From NCBI GenBank assembly GCA_040772005.1, contig JAXGYZ010000009.1:124001-188000 (forward strand): a DNA stretch of 64,000 nucleotides, read 5' to 3'. The position numbers and the translations under genes were made by a program. Source of the stretch: MWBF01 sp040772005 (lineage in GTDB: Bacteria > Chloroflexota > Anaerolineae > CG2-30-64-16). This document shows positions 15,544-23,967 of this stretch, piece by piece. How positions within the stretch are numbered: the stretch's first letter is position 1; each line of letters opens with the position of its first letter. Below the pieces are notes generated by a model. The model did not search any database. It was not told the DNA's origin and saw only the letters and a list, made by a program, of their open reading frames with translations.

Positions 15544-18477
15544 TTACTTGTCGATCAGCCGGTTTTCGATCCGCACCCCACCCAGGGCGGCGGCGACATC
15601 CGGGCTGCTGACTCGCAGACGGAAACCCACCTCAGCCACGCGCCAGCCATCGAGCATCTCGGTGGCCGGTGTCGCGCTCGCGCCCACCCGCCCGATGAAC
15701 GCATGGCCCCACCGGAAGTGCCCGCGCAGGTCGGCCTGCACGCCCAGCGAACGCAGCGCGGCCACACCCTCATCGTTCAGGTTCAGCGATGCCTCGTCGC
15801 GCACCGCGCCTGCAACCCACGCGTCCGCAGGCAGCGCGGTCACCCACTGCGCCAACTGCGCATTCGCGGCCGGGTCAGCGTGGGTGTCAAAGCTGGCTGC
15901 AGCAAAGATCGTCCCGTCCCGGCCGTCCAGCGCGACGAGATTGTAGCCGCGGCCGCCGGGGGCTTGCTCCATGCCGTCCACGTAGATGTGAGCGAAGTCG
16001 CCCGTCTCCTGGCCCGCGCTGCGCACGAGCAGACCCACCGGCCCGGCCGCACTCAACCGCTGGCCCCAGGTGTGGAGCGAAGTCGTGGCCGCGAAACGCA
16101 GACGCACGTCGCTGAGCGCGGTCCGCGCCGGGTCAGCCGGCAGCTCGAAGGCCAGCGCCACGGGCGATTCCGGCAGCGGTTGGACGCCCGCCACCCGACC
16201 GTCCACCACGACCGTCACGCGTTGGTCCGGCGCCAACGACCAGCCTGCCAGGTGCAGAATCGCCTCCTCGCGCGGCACCGGCAGGAGCAGGCGCACTTCG
16301 GCGCGCTGCGCATACACCTCGACTGGCTCCGCCGTCTCACCGACCGCCGCAGCAGGCGGCGGGCTCCACCCCTCGGCCAGTATCATCCGGCCCTGTGCAG
16401 TCGCGGGCGTAAAGGTCTGCGGGATAGGTGTCTCGCCGGCCAGCGCGTAAAGCGCGAGCGGCCCGTCCTCAGCGACGAGCGCCAGCGGCAACAGGTCGGC
16501 TGCGGCCTGTTCGGCCTCCGGCGGCAGCTTATCGCGATGGACCATCACGTAGCGGATGTTGAGGAACGCGGCCCAGTCACGCGCCCGCGTCCGGTCGGCC
16601 TCCGTCACGGGCGTGGCAGCCAACGCGTCACGCAGCGCGGTATGTTGGGGCAGGTCCGCCGCATTGGTCAGCGCGATGAGCCGGGCGAGCGTTGGGTCCT
16701 CGCTGAAATACTGGAATTTGAACTCCGGGTTGCGCGAGGTGTTGCCGCCGAGCAGCCGCTTGCCGTGCTCCGACTGGTACCAGAGCTGCTGCATGATGAG
16801 GATGTCCTGCTTGCCGGCCACTCGCGCGCCGTTGCGCCAGCCGAGCGGCAGCTCCAACAGCGCGAAGTCGCCCGGCGCCTCCGCAACGCGTTGATAGAGC
16901 GCGGGCACGCGCAGGTCGAACAGCGGCAGGGGCGCGGACAGGTGCTCGAACAGGAGGAGGGGCAGCAGAAGAAGCGGCAGAACCCGCCCGGCGGAGGACG
17001 GCAATCCGGCCTGGAACCTTCGCTGCACAGCCGCCGCACCAAGCGCGACCAGGGGCGCGAGGCTGGCGAGCAGCATGACGCTGTAACGGCTGGGATAGCG
17101 GTTGCCCTTGAAGAAGGGCAGTTGCTCCATGATGCGGAACGGCAGCGGCAGGCCAGTGTCGTGCCCCGCGATGCGCAGGCTGGGGCCGAGGGTCAGCAGG
17201 AAGAACAGGCCGGTGGCGGTGACCCAGAACCAGGTCGCGCTCCGCCGCCGGCCGTGCCAGACGCCGATGACGGCCAGCGCCAGCGCCGTGTAACCCACGT
17301 AGATGTGCTGCCCCTTATCCACGGGGAACTGCGCGCCGGTCTGCCCCGCCGCGACGCGGCCCGACCAGCCGCGCACGATGTCTCCCAGCAGCGGGTGCAG
17401 TTGCGTCGGCAGCGCGTAGCCCGCCAGGTCGGCGGAGAAAAGGTCGGCAAAGCCGCCGCCCGCCGTGAAGAAGTCGCCTTCCGCTGCGAGGTCGGGCAGC
17501 ATATTCAACAAGACCGGTGCGATGCCGATGCCGAACAGGGCAGCGAGGAGTGCGAAACGGGCGATCAGATTGAAGATTGAAGATTGAAGATTGAAGATTG
17601 GCAGTCGACCGGGAGCGGCACTTCCCTGGAGTCTATCTGTTAACCCGCTCTGGCCGGTCGTGCTCAACGAAGTTGAGCCTACCGAGCCAGGGGGCCCGAT
17701 GTGCTGTGGCTTCGCCACAGCCGAGACCGGCCCCAGCAGCTCTCGGACAGACACCTGGCGCTTTGGCTGTCCTCCTGAATCTTTTACCGCTTTCACCAGG
17801 TGCCATGCTGCGACCACCAGGGCGAAGATGATCAGGAACGAGGCATAGGTCAGCTCCGCGTAGGCCTGGAGGACGATAAACAGCGCGGCCAGCGCGGCAT
17901 CGCGGACCCGGCCGCCGGGCCGCGCGGTGCGCAGGATGTAGAGCGCGGCGAAGGGAATCCACTGCGAGCTGGCGATGTTGCCCTGGCCGAGCGCGGCGTA
18001 GAACAGCTTGCCCGACGCGAACGCATACAGGGCGCCGGCGAGGAACGCCGCCAGGTCTGGATCGCGAAGGCGCGAAGGACCGGAGGACGGGAGGCGCGAA
18101 GGGCGCGAAGGCGCGAGCACGTCCAGGCACAGCAAGTACGCACCGAAGCCGCCGAGGACGAAGGAGGACAGCAGCAGGATGTTGTAGGCCGTAATCACGT
18201 TGAAAGCGGTCTGCAGCGGGACGCTCAGCATGCCGTTGAGGATAGTGAGAGTGTAGAAGGCAAGGTTGATGCCCACCGGCCAGAACTGCCATGTGCAATC
18301 GAAGGGATTCTGGGGCTGGTCCACGAACGCGTGCTTGACCCACCACAGGTTCCACGCGAGGGAAGGGTCATCGATGCCGTCGCCCGGTACGTGGCTGGTG
18401 AGATGGGCGACGAGCGGGAAGGTCAGCAGCAGCGCCAGGCCCAGATAGGCCAGCAGGACGACGAGATGCTTGCGCAA
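15544..18477 (-). CDS. Large polytopic membrane protein (GT-C / YfhO-like), carrying repeat insertions
   Basis: The protein has 977 residues. The N-terminal half has about ten hydrophobic helices, with the first loop LTSHVPGDGIDDPSLAWNLWW similar to GT-C-type glycosyltransferases that use polyprenyl-phosphate sugars. The C-terminal half is a soluble, probably extracytoplasmic beta-rich region. The start is TTG 18477 with GAGG 6 bases upstream. Two stretches do not look like native protein: residues about 121-139 (SRPSRLPSSGPSRLRD, from DNA 18062-18115) and about 240-304 (DNA 17566-17760), which coincide with dispersed repeats. The frame is kept through both, so the gene may still be functional. 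Confidence 0.75.
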   Translation of the reverse strand: MRKHLVVLLAYLGLALLLTFPLVAHLTSHVPGDGIDDPSLAWNLWWVKHAFVDQPQNPFDCTWQFWPVGINLAFYTLTILNGMLSVPLQTAFNVITAYNILLLSSFVLGGFGAYLLCLDVLAPSRPSRLPSSGPSRLRDPDLAAFLAGALYAFASGKLFYAALGQGNIASSQWIPFAALYILRTARPGGRVRDAALAALFIVLQAYAELTYASFLIIFALVVAAWHLVKAVKDSGGQPKRQVSVRELLGPVSAVAKPQHIGPPGSVGSTSLSTTGQSGLTDRLQGSAAPGRLPIFNLQSSIFNLIARFALLAALFGIGIAPVLLNMLPDLAAEGDFFTAGGGFADLFSADLAGYALPTQLHPLLGDIVRGWSGRVAAGQTGAQFPVDKGQHIYVGYTALALAVIGVWHGRRRSATWFWVTATGLFFLLTLGPSLRIAGHDTGLPLPFRIMEQLPFFKGNRYPSRYSVMLLASLAPLVALGAAAVQRRFQAGLPSSAGRVLPLLLLPLLLFEHLSAPLPLFDLRVPALYQRVAEAPGDFALLELPLGWRNGARVAGKQDILIMQQLWYQSEHGKRLLGGNTSRNPEFKFQYFSEDPTLARLIALTNAADLPQHTALRDALAATPVTEADRTRARDWAAFLNIRYVMVHRDKLPPEAEQAAADLLPLALVAEDGPLALYALAGETPIPQTFTPATAQGRMILAEGWSPPPAAAVGETAEPVEVYAQRAEVRLLLPVPREEAILHLAGWSLAPDQRVTVVVDGRVAGVQPLPESPVALAFELPADPARTALSDVRLRFAATTSLHTWGQRLSAAGPVGLLVRSAGQETGDFAHIYVDGMEQAPGGRGYNLVALDGRDGTIFAAASFDTHADPAANAQLAQWVTALPADAWVAGAVRDEASLNLNDEGVAALRSLGVQADLRGHFRWGHAFIGRVGASATPATEMLDGWRVAEVGFRLRVSSPDVAAALGGVRIENRLIDK
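17566..17600. repeat. GATTGAAG tandem units inside a coding sequence
   Basis: Four to five tandem heptamer copies (TGAAGAT) form part of an insertion in the membrane protein gene 15544-18477. On the coding strand they read IFNLQSSIFNL. The same unit lies at 4610-4720 and 27602-27636. Confidence 0.8.
17647..17755. repeat. CTCTGGCCGGTC / CCGAGCCAGGGGGC dispersed element inside a coding sequence
   Basis: The element starts CTCTGGCCGGTC and contains two TTCG-type or GAAG-type mini-hairpins (CTCAACGAAGTTGAG and TGTGGCTTCGCCACA), the block CCGAGCCAGGGGGC, and CCGGCCCCAGC before a TCGGACAGA end. The same blocks in another order occur at 40330-40428. It is translated in the membrane protein 15544-18477. 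Confidence 0.75.
18062..18115. repeat. GCGCGAAGG tandem-like repeat inside a coding sequence
   Basis: Repeated CGCGAAGG units around a short centre (CCGGAGGACGG) interrupt the same membrane protein gene. Related CGCGAAG motifs occur at 29279-29341 and 52788-52942. The translation is Ser/Pro/Arg-rich and unlike the flanking helices. Confidence 0.65.
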
Positions 18478-18581
18478 AAGAGGCCTCGAAGGTGGAATTG
18501 GGCTTATCGCCCTACCAGATTATGCCACTCCAACAGTTTATGTGCAATGTCGCCGGGCTGTGTGAGCAAAGCCGGCTATGC

Positions 18582-18610
18582 TTGGTATTTTGCCTGCAGT
18601 GCATTACAAT
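18582..18610 (+). promoter_or_regulatory. Putative promoter of folC
   Basis: TTGGTA, a 17-base spacer and TACAAT end 23 bases before the ATG of folC at 18634. Confidence 0.5.
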
Positions 18611-18633
18611 GGCGGTTTAGAGAGGAGTGTGCT

Positions 18634-20052
18634 ATGGGCCGCTACCAGGATGCTCTGGAATACATCTTCGGTTACGTCAATTACGAGAAACAGGCGCGCT
18701 ACCCTTACAATGCCGTCACCTTCGACCTGAGCCGCATGGAGCAAGTCCTGGAAGGGTTGGGCCGGCCGCATGAGCGCTTCCGCTGCGTCCACATCGCGGG
18801 CACGAAGGGCAAAGGCTCGACGTCGGCGATGGTCGAATCGGTGCTGCGAACTGCGGGCTATCGCACGGGGCTGTACACCTCCCCTCACCTGCACACCTTT
18901 CGCGAGCGCATCCGCCTGAACGGCGGGCTGATGACCAAGGCCGAGCTGGTCGACTTGCTGGAGCGCTGCAAGCCCGTCATCGAGGCGACGCCGGGCATTA
19001 CTGCCTTCGAGGTGATGACCGCGCTGGCGTTCCAATACTTTGCGGAGCAGGGCGTCGAGTGGGCCGTGCTCGAAGTGGGCCTGGGAGGCCGGCTGGATGC
19101 GACCAACGTCGTCCACCCCGCGGTCGCAGGCATTACCAGCCTGAGCTACGACCACGTCGAGCTGCTGGGCCACACGCTGTCGCTCATCGCGTTCGAGAAG
19201 GCGGGCATCATCAAGCCCGGCGTGCCGGTGGTCAGCGCGCCACAGGAGCCCGAGGCGATGGCGGTCATCCAGCGCGTATGCCATGACACCGGCGCGCGGC
19301 TGGTCGTGGTCGGCAACGACTGGCAGTGGGAAAAGGGCGACGCAGACCTGAGCGGACAGACCTTCGCCGTGCAAGGGCCGGCTGGCCTGCGGCTGGACGA
19401 CCTGCGCATCGGCCTGCTGGGACGCCACCAGCGCGATAATGCCACGACCGCTATTGCCATGCTGTACGAGTTGCGCGGCCAGGGGTTGAACATTACGGAC
19501 GATGCGCTGCGCACCGGACTGGCGACCGCGAAGTGGCCGGGCCGCTTTGAACTGCTCAACGCGCGGCCGCCGCTGGTGGTGGACAGCGCGCACAACGACA
19601 ATTCCGCGCAGAAGCTGCGCGCCGCGCTGGCGACCTATTTCCCGCAGCCCCCGCGCAAGCAGTTGGCCCTGATCTTCGGCGCATCCTCCGACAAGGATAT
19701 TATCGGGATGCTCAAGACCTTCCTCGGCAGTCGGGAGGAGACGGGTTACCCGCCGGCGGACAAGGTGATTGTCACCCGCAGCGGCCACCCCCGCTCGGCG
19801 GACACCGCACAACTCGCGGACCTGGTGCGCGAGGTCAGTGGGAGCTGTCCCATCAGCGTGCAGCCGAGCCTGGAGAATGCGCTGGCCGAGGCCCTGGCCT
19901 GGGCCGGGCCCGCTGACCTGATTTGCGTCACCGGTTCCATTTTCGTGGTCGCGCAGGCGCGCCGCGCGTGGGCGCGACGCCATCCCGAGGTCTTTGCACC
20001 CGATGACTGGGTGTTTCAGGATGAGACGGCCGGCGAACCCGTGCCGGACTGA
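18634..20052 (+). CDS. folC: Bifunctional folylpolyglutamate / dihydrofolate synthase
   Basis: The protein has 472 residues. It adds glutamate to dihydropteroate or folates using ATP. The P-loop GTKGKGST (residues about 56-63), the loop GLYTSPHLHTFRERI and the Mur-ligase-type EVGLGGRLDATN are clear family marks; HNDN near the C-terminal domain matches the Mur ligase C-domain. The open frame extends far upstream, but ATG 18634 has AGAGGAG in place and a promoter just before it, so the extension is spurious. The C-terminus is followed by a perfect hairpin at 20059-20092 and then lon. Confidence 0.92.
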   Translation: MGRYQDALEYIFGYVNYEKQARYPYNAVTFDLSRMEQVLEGLGRPHERFRCVHIAGTKGKGSTSAMVESVLRTAGYRTGLYTSPHLHTFRERIRLNGGLMTKAELVDLLERCKPVIEATPGITAFEVMTALAFQYFAEQGVEWAVLEVGLGGRLDATNVVHPAVAGITSLSYDHVELLGHTLSLIAFEKAGIIKPGVPVVSAPQEPEAMAVIQRVCHDTGARLVVVGNDWQWEKGDADLSGQTFAVQGPAGLRLDDLRIGLLGRHQRDNATTAIAMLYELRGQGLNITDDALRTGLATAKWPGRFELLNARPPLVVDSAHNDNSAQKLRAALATYFPQPPRKQLALIFGASSDKDIIGMLKTFLGSREETGYPPADKVIVTRSGHPRSADTAQLADLVREVSGSCPISVQPSLENALAEALAWAGPADLICVTGSIFVVAQARRAWARRHPEVFAPDDWVFQDETAGEPVPD

Positions 20053-20058
20053 TAGTGG

Positions 20059-20092
20059 GTTCGTAGTGGGCACTTGAGTGCCCACTACGAAC
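20059..20092. repeat. Perfect 15-bp inverted repeat with TTGA loop between folC and lon
   Basis: GTTCGTAGTGGGCAC (20059-20073), TTGA, and its exact complement (20078-20092). There is no T-run, so it is either a factor-assisted terminator/attenuator or a REP-like dispersed palindrome. A candidate GTG start for lon at 20078 falls inside its right arm. Confidence 0.8.
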
Positions 20093-20122
20093 TTAGCTGG
20101 AATCGTGGATTTGGAGCAGTAC

Positions 20123-22690
20123 GTGGATGAACTAGAGCACGAGCGGACACGGATTGGACCGGAGTGGCCGCTCCTGAATATGCTGGCGCGCCGGCGGACG
20201 GGACGCACCCGCGAGGGCCGCCGCGCCACCGCGGGGCATGACCTGGAATCACTCGAAGGCAACGAGTACCCGGTCCTGCCCCTGCCCGATATGGTGGTCT
20301 TTCCCAACCTGGTCACGCCCCTGTTCCTGGGCCGTGACCGGTCGGCGCGCGCCGTCGAGGCGGCGGAAGCGATGGAGGTTCCGCTGCTCGTCGTCGCGCA
20401 GCGCGATCCCGAGATCCTCGATCCCGACCTGTCGGACCTCTACACCATCGGGACCGTCGTCGAGGTGGGCCGCGTCCTGCGCATGCCCGACGGCAGCACC
20501 ACGGTGCTCGTGCAGGGCATCGAACGCGCCCGCATCCTCGAACTGGTAGACACCGAGCCGTACCTGCGCGTGCGCGGGGTGCCGCTCTACGAGGATGAGC
20601 GGCACGACATGGCGAGTGAGGCGCTGATGCGCGCCGTGCTCGCGCTGTTTGAAAAGGTCGTGGACCTCAACCCCAATCTGCCCGAAGACGCTTACGTCGC
20701 GGCCATGAACGAGAAGGAGCCCGGCAGCCTGGCCGACCTGCTCGCTCACGTGCTGGACCTGGAGACCTCGCAGCGCCAGGAATTGCTGGAGACGCTGGAC
20801 GCCAACGTGCGACTCCAGCAGTTGAGCATCATCCTCGGCCAGGAGCTCGACGTGCTGGAGCTGGAGGACCGCATCCAGACGCAGGTGCAGCAGGAGGTCG
20901 ACAAGACCCAGCGCGAGTACTATCTGCGCGAGCAGATGCGCGCCATCCAGACCGAGTTGGGCGAAGAGGACGAGAACCAGCGCGAGCTGGGCGACCTGCG
21001 CCAGAAGCTCATCAAGGCCGGCCTGCCTGAGGCGGTGCGCCTGAAGGCGGAGAAGGAGATGAGCCGGCTGGCGCAGATGCCGCCGATGTCGCCCGAAACC
21101 ACCGTCATCCGCAACTACCTCGACTGGTTGATCGACCTGCCCTGGACGACCGCCACCGAGGACAACCTGGATGTCAAGCGCGCGGCCGTCATCCTGGAGC
21201 AGAACCACTACGGTCTGCCGAAGGTCAAGGAGCGCATCCTCGAGCACATCGCGGTGCGCAAGCTGGCCCAGGAAAAAATGAAGAGCCCGATCCTCTGCTT
21301 CGTCGGCCCGCCCGGCACCGGCAAGACCAGCCTGGGCCGGTCGATCGCGGAGGCGCTGGGCCGCAAGTTCGTCCGGCTCAGCCTGGGCGGCGTGCGCGAC
21401 GAAGCCGAAATCCGCGGCCACCGGCGGACCTACATCGGCTCGCTGCCCGGACGCATCATCCAGACCATGCACACCGCCGGGTCGGTCAACCCGCTCTTCA
21501 TGCTGGACGAGATCGACAAGCTCGGCATGGACTTCCGGGGGGATCCTTCTTCCGCGCTGCTGGAAGTGCTGGACCCGGAACAGAACCACGCCTTCAGCGA
21601 TCACTTCCTGGAAGTCCCGTATGATCTGAGCCGGGTGATGTTCATCACTACGGCCAACATCCTGGACCCCATCCCGCCCGCGCTGCGCGACCGGCTGGAG
21701 GTCATAGACTTTCCGGGCTACATCGAGGAGGAGAAGCTCGCGATTGCGCGGCAGTTCCTCATTCCGCGGCAGCTCGAAGCGCACGGCCTGTCGGCCCAAC
21801 AGCTCCAGTTCAGTGTCGAGGCGCTGCGCACCATCATCCGCGAGTACACCTACGAGGCCGGCGTGCGCAACCTGGAACGCAGCATCGCCAACATCTGTCG
21901 CAAGGTCGCGCGGCGGGTTGCAGAGGGCAAGCGGTCGGTCCAGCGCGTCACGCCTCGCCAGGTCAACCGCCTCCTGGGGCCGCCCCAATACAGCGAATGG
22001 CTGGCCAACGAGCAGGACGAGATCGGTGTGGCGAACGGGCTGGCCTGGAGCGAGGCAGGCGGCGACGTGATGCAGGTCGAAGTCTCCGCCATGGAGGGCA
22101 AGGGTGCGCTCACCCTGACCGGGCAGATCGGCGAGGTCATGCAGGAGTCCGCGCAGGCCGCGCTGACCTATGCGCGCTCGCACGCAGACGAATTCGGCCT
22201 GCAGGAGCTGGACTTCGACAAGCTCGACCTGCACATCCACGTGCCCGAAGGGGCCATCCCGAAGGACGGCCCCAGCGCGGGCGTGACGATGGCGACCGCG
22301 CTCATCTCTGCGCTCAGCGCGCGGCCCATCCGCCACGACCTGGCGATGACCGGCGAGATTACGCTGCGCGGTCGGGTGCTGCCCATCGGCGGGCTCAAGG
22401 AGAAGCTGATGGCCGCGCACCGGATGCACATCAAGACCGTCATCTTCCCGAAGCGAAACGAGAAGGACCTGGCGGACGTGCCGCGCGATGTGCAGCGGGA
22501 CCTGGATCTTGTGCTGGTCGAGCGCATGGATGAGATCATCGGCCGCGCGCTGCTCGAAGCGCAGCCTGTCCGCAGTCGTGCCAAACCGCGGACTCGCCGC
22601 CCACGCAAGAAGGCCGACGAGGCTGCCGCCGCGCCGGTCGAGGGCGGTGACGCCAGCCACGACGGTGCGGCGGCTCCGATCAGCGAGTAG
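20123..22690 (+). CDS. lon: ATP-dependent Lon protease
   Basis: The protein has about 855 residues. An N-terminal LonA substrate-binding domain (from YPVLPLPDMVVFP) is followed by a coiled-coil region, an AAA+ module with P-loop GPPGTGKTS near residue 394, and a proteolytic domain with the Ser-Lys dyad: Ser718 in KDGPSAGVT and Lys761 in GGLKEKL. It degrades misfolded and regulatory proteins in the cytoplasm. The C-terminus has an extra Lys/Arg-rich then Ala-rich tail. The start is uncertain: GTG 20123 has TTGGAG 6 bases upstream; GTG 20105 and GTG 20078 are alternatives, the latter within a hairpin. The N-terminus before the Lon domain is about 40 residues longer than usual. Confidence 0.93.
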   Translation: MDELEHERTRIGPEWPLLNMLARRRTGRTREGRRATAGHDLESLEGNEYPVLPLPDMVVFPNLVTPLFLGRDRSARAVEAAEAMEVPLLVVAQRDPEILDPDLSDLYTIGTVVEVGRVLRMPDGSTTVLVQGIERARILELVDTEPYLRVRGVPLYEDERHDMASEALMRAVLALFEKVVDLNPNLPEDAYVAAMNEKEPGSLADLLAHVLDLETSQRQELLETLDANVRLQQLSIILGQELDVLELEDRIQTQVQQEVDKTQREYYLREQMRAIQTELGEEDENQRELGDLRQKLIKAGLPEAVRLKAEKEMSRLAQMPPMSPETTVIRNYLDWLIDLPWTTATEDNLDVKRAAVILEQNHYGLPKVKERILEHIAVRKLAQEKMKSPILCFVGPPGTGKTSLGRSIAEALGRKFVRLSLGGVRDEAEIRGHRRTYIGSLPGRIIQTMHTAGSVNPLFMLDEIDKLGMDFRGDPSSALLEVLDPEQNHAFSDHFLEVPYDLSRVMFITTANILDPIPPALRDRLEVIDFPGYIEEEKLAIARQFLIPRQLEAHGLSAQQLQFSVEALRTIIREYTYEAGVRNLERSIANICRKVARRVAEGKRSVQRVTPRQVNRLLGPPQYSEWLANEQDEIGVANGLAWSEAGGDVMQVEVSAMEGKGALTLTGQIGEVMQESAQAALTYARSHADEFGLQELDFDKLDLHIHVPEGAIPKDGPSAGVTMATALISALSARPIRHDLAMTGEITLRGRVLPIGGLKEKLMAAHRMHIKTVIFPKRNEKDLADVPRDVQRDLDLVLVERMDEIIGRALLEAQPVRSRAKPRTRRPRKKADEAAAAPVEGGDASHDGAAAPISE

Positions 22691-22719
22691 CACCGGGCGG
22701 GCATGGAGGAGCAATCGGG

Positions 22720-23967
22720 ATGTTCAAGGGCCGAGGCTTTCTGTTCATCGTCATACTGATCGTGCTGGCCGCGGCCATCTATCTCCTTGTGCGGGGCGGC
22801 GGGCTGCCCTTCCTCGGACGAGGCCCGGCCGCCGAACCACCCATGAATCTACGTGACGTCATCCCAAGCGACTGGGCTCCCCTGCCCGGCTGGCCGCTCG
22901 AATGCAGTTTCGATGACGATGACGATACGGAATGGCTCGTCGTCTACCGGTATGACCAGACCGAGGTCCTCCAGCCCCACACCAACGGGACCAAGGTGCC
23001 TCGCGGACCCATCGGCGCGGCCATCTTCGACGCGCAGAACAATGTCGTGCCCGAGGACGTGGGCAACCCGAGTCCCTACGCGTCGACCTTCGTGATTCCC
23101 TACCGGCTGCTGCCCGATTTCTATGACGGCAAGGGCCAGGGCTACCTGGGCGAGACAAAGGTCCAGGTCATCCCGCCGATCTCAGGCGATGACGCGTGCA
23201 AGGTGGAAGAAATCACAGTGCTCGGCTATGCGGACAGCCCGCTGCCCACGCGGCTGTCGATCTTTCGCTGGCAGGATGCAGCCACGGGCTACGCGGGCGC
23301 ACACTTCTCGGGCGACGCCCACGTCGCGGCCGAGATTCCGCTGAACGGCGAAGCGAACGTACAGGAGGTCACCACCTACAACCGGCTGGAAAACCATCGC
23401 AGCCTTCTCTGCGCCATGCGCACTTACGAACGCACCAACCAGGAGCGGGTCATCTTCACCGAGAAGCCGGACGTCTTCTCGGTGGACTTCTGCTTCGATG
23501 CGCCGCCCGACCCGGCCTATCCCGAGGGCGTAGTCGTCGCGCATGTGCGCGACCACGACCAGGGGGCCCGCGGGGTCGCACCGTCGTTCGCACCGTCGCC
23601 CAAGACCAATAAATTCCTCCTGCAGGCCGCAACCGTGCCCGATGGAATTGCGCCCTCCAACCAGAACCGTATCGTCGCGCTGACCAACCCGGCGAGCGTC
23701 AACCGCGACCCGGCGGGCGGCCATGCCTGCACGTCGCGAGAGGTCGAAGGCGGCGTCGACCCCGAAGCGACGCCCGGCCCGACGCCCACCCCCAAGCCTA
23801 ATGAGGGCTGGATCTGCGGCCGCGAGACGGCTACGGTCGAGACGGAGCTCGTCATCGGCGGCCAGGTGCGCCGCGTGGCGTGGCAGCTCATCAGCATCAT
23901 CCCCGAGCAGGTCAACGGCGACGTCTACTGGCGCATTCAGGCCGCACAGGTGCTGGACGGGTCATGA
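22720..23967 (+). CDS. Membrane-anchored protein of unknown function
   Basis: The protein has 415 residues. Residues about 7-24 form an N-terminal membrane anchor (FLFIVILIVLAAAIYLLV); the rest is predicted outside the membrane. No known domain was recognised. Visible features are a poly-Asp stretch (SFDDDDDTEW), a Pro/Thr linker (TPGPTPTPKP) near residue 355 and a short C-terminal beta-rich segment. ATG 22720 follows GGAGGAG. It lies 30 bases after lon and its stop overlaps the ATG of the AlbA_2/HATPase gene, so it is translationally coupled to that regulator. It could be a sensor or lipid-side partner, but this is not shown. Confidence 0.75.
   Translation: MFKGRGFLFIVILIVLAAAIYLLVRGGGLPFLGRGPAAEPPMNLRDVIPSDWAPLPGWPLECSFDDDDDTEWLVVYRYDQTEVLQPHTNGTKVPRGPIGAAIFDAQNNVVPEDVGNPSPYASTFVIPYRLLPDFYDGKGQGYLGETKVQVIPPISGDDACKVEEITVLGYADSPLPTRLSIFRWQDAATGYAGAHFSGDAHVAAEIPLNGEANVQEVTTYNRLENHRSLLCAMRTYERTNQERVIFTEKPDVFSVDFCFDAPPDPAYPEGVVVAHVRDHDQGARGVAPSFAPSPKTNKFLLQAATVPDGIAPSNQNRIVALTNPASVNRDPAGGHACTSREVEGGVDPEATPGPTPTPKPNEGWICGRETATVETELVIGGQVRRVAWQLISIIPEQVNGDVYWRIQAAQVLDGS

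Noticed and set aside
17800..18633. Long N-terminal extension of folC
   Set aside because: It is antisense to the membrane protein gene; a promoter and ribosome-binding site lie at 18582-18634.
20249..22714. Long reverse-strand open frame opposite lon (and similar ones opposite mfd, pepA and the GRE gene)
   Set aside because: Product is His/Arg/Gln-rich without domains; lon is on the forward strand. High GC at codon position 3 keeps antisense frames open.
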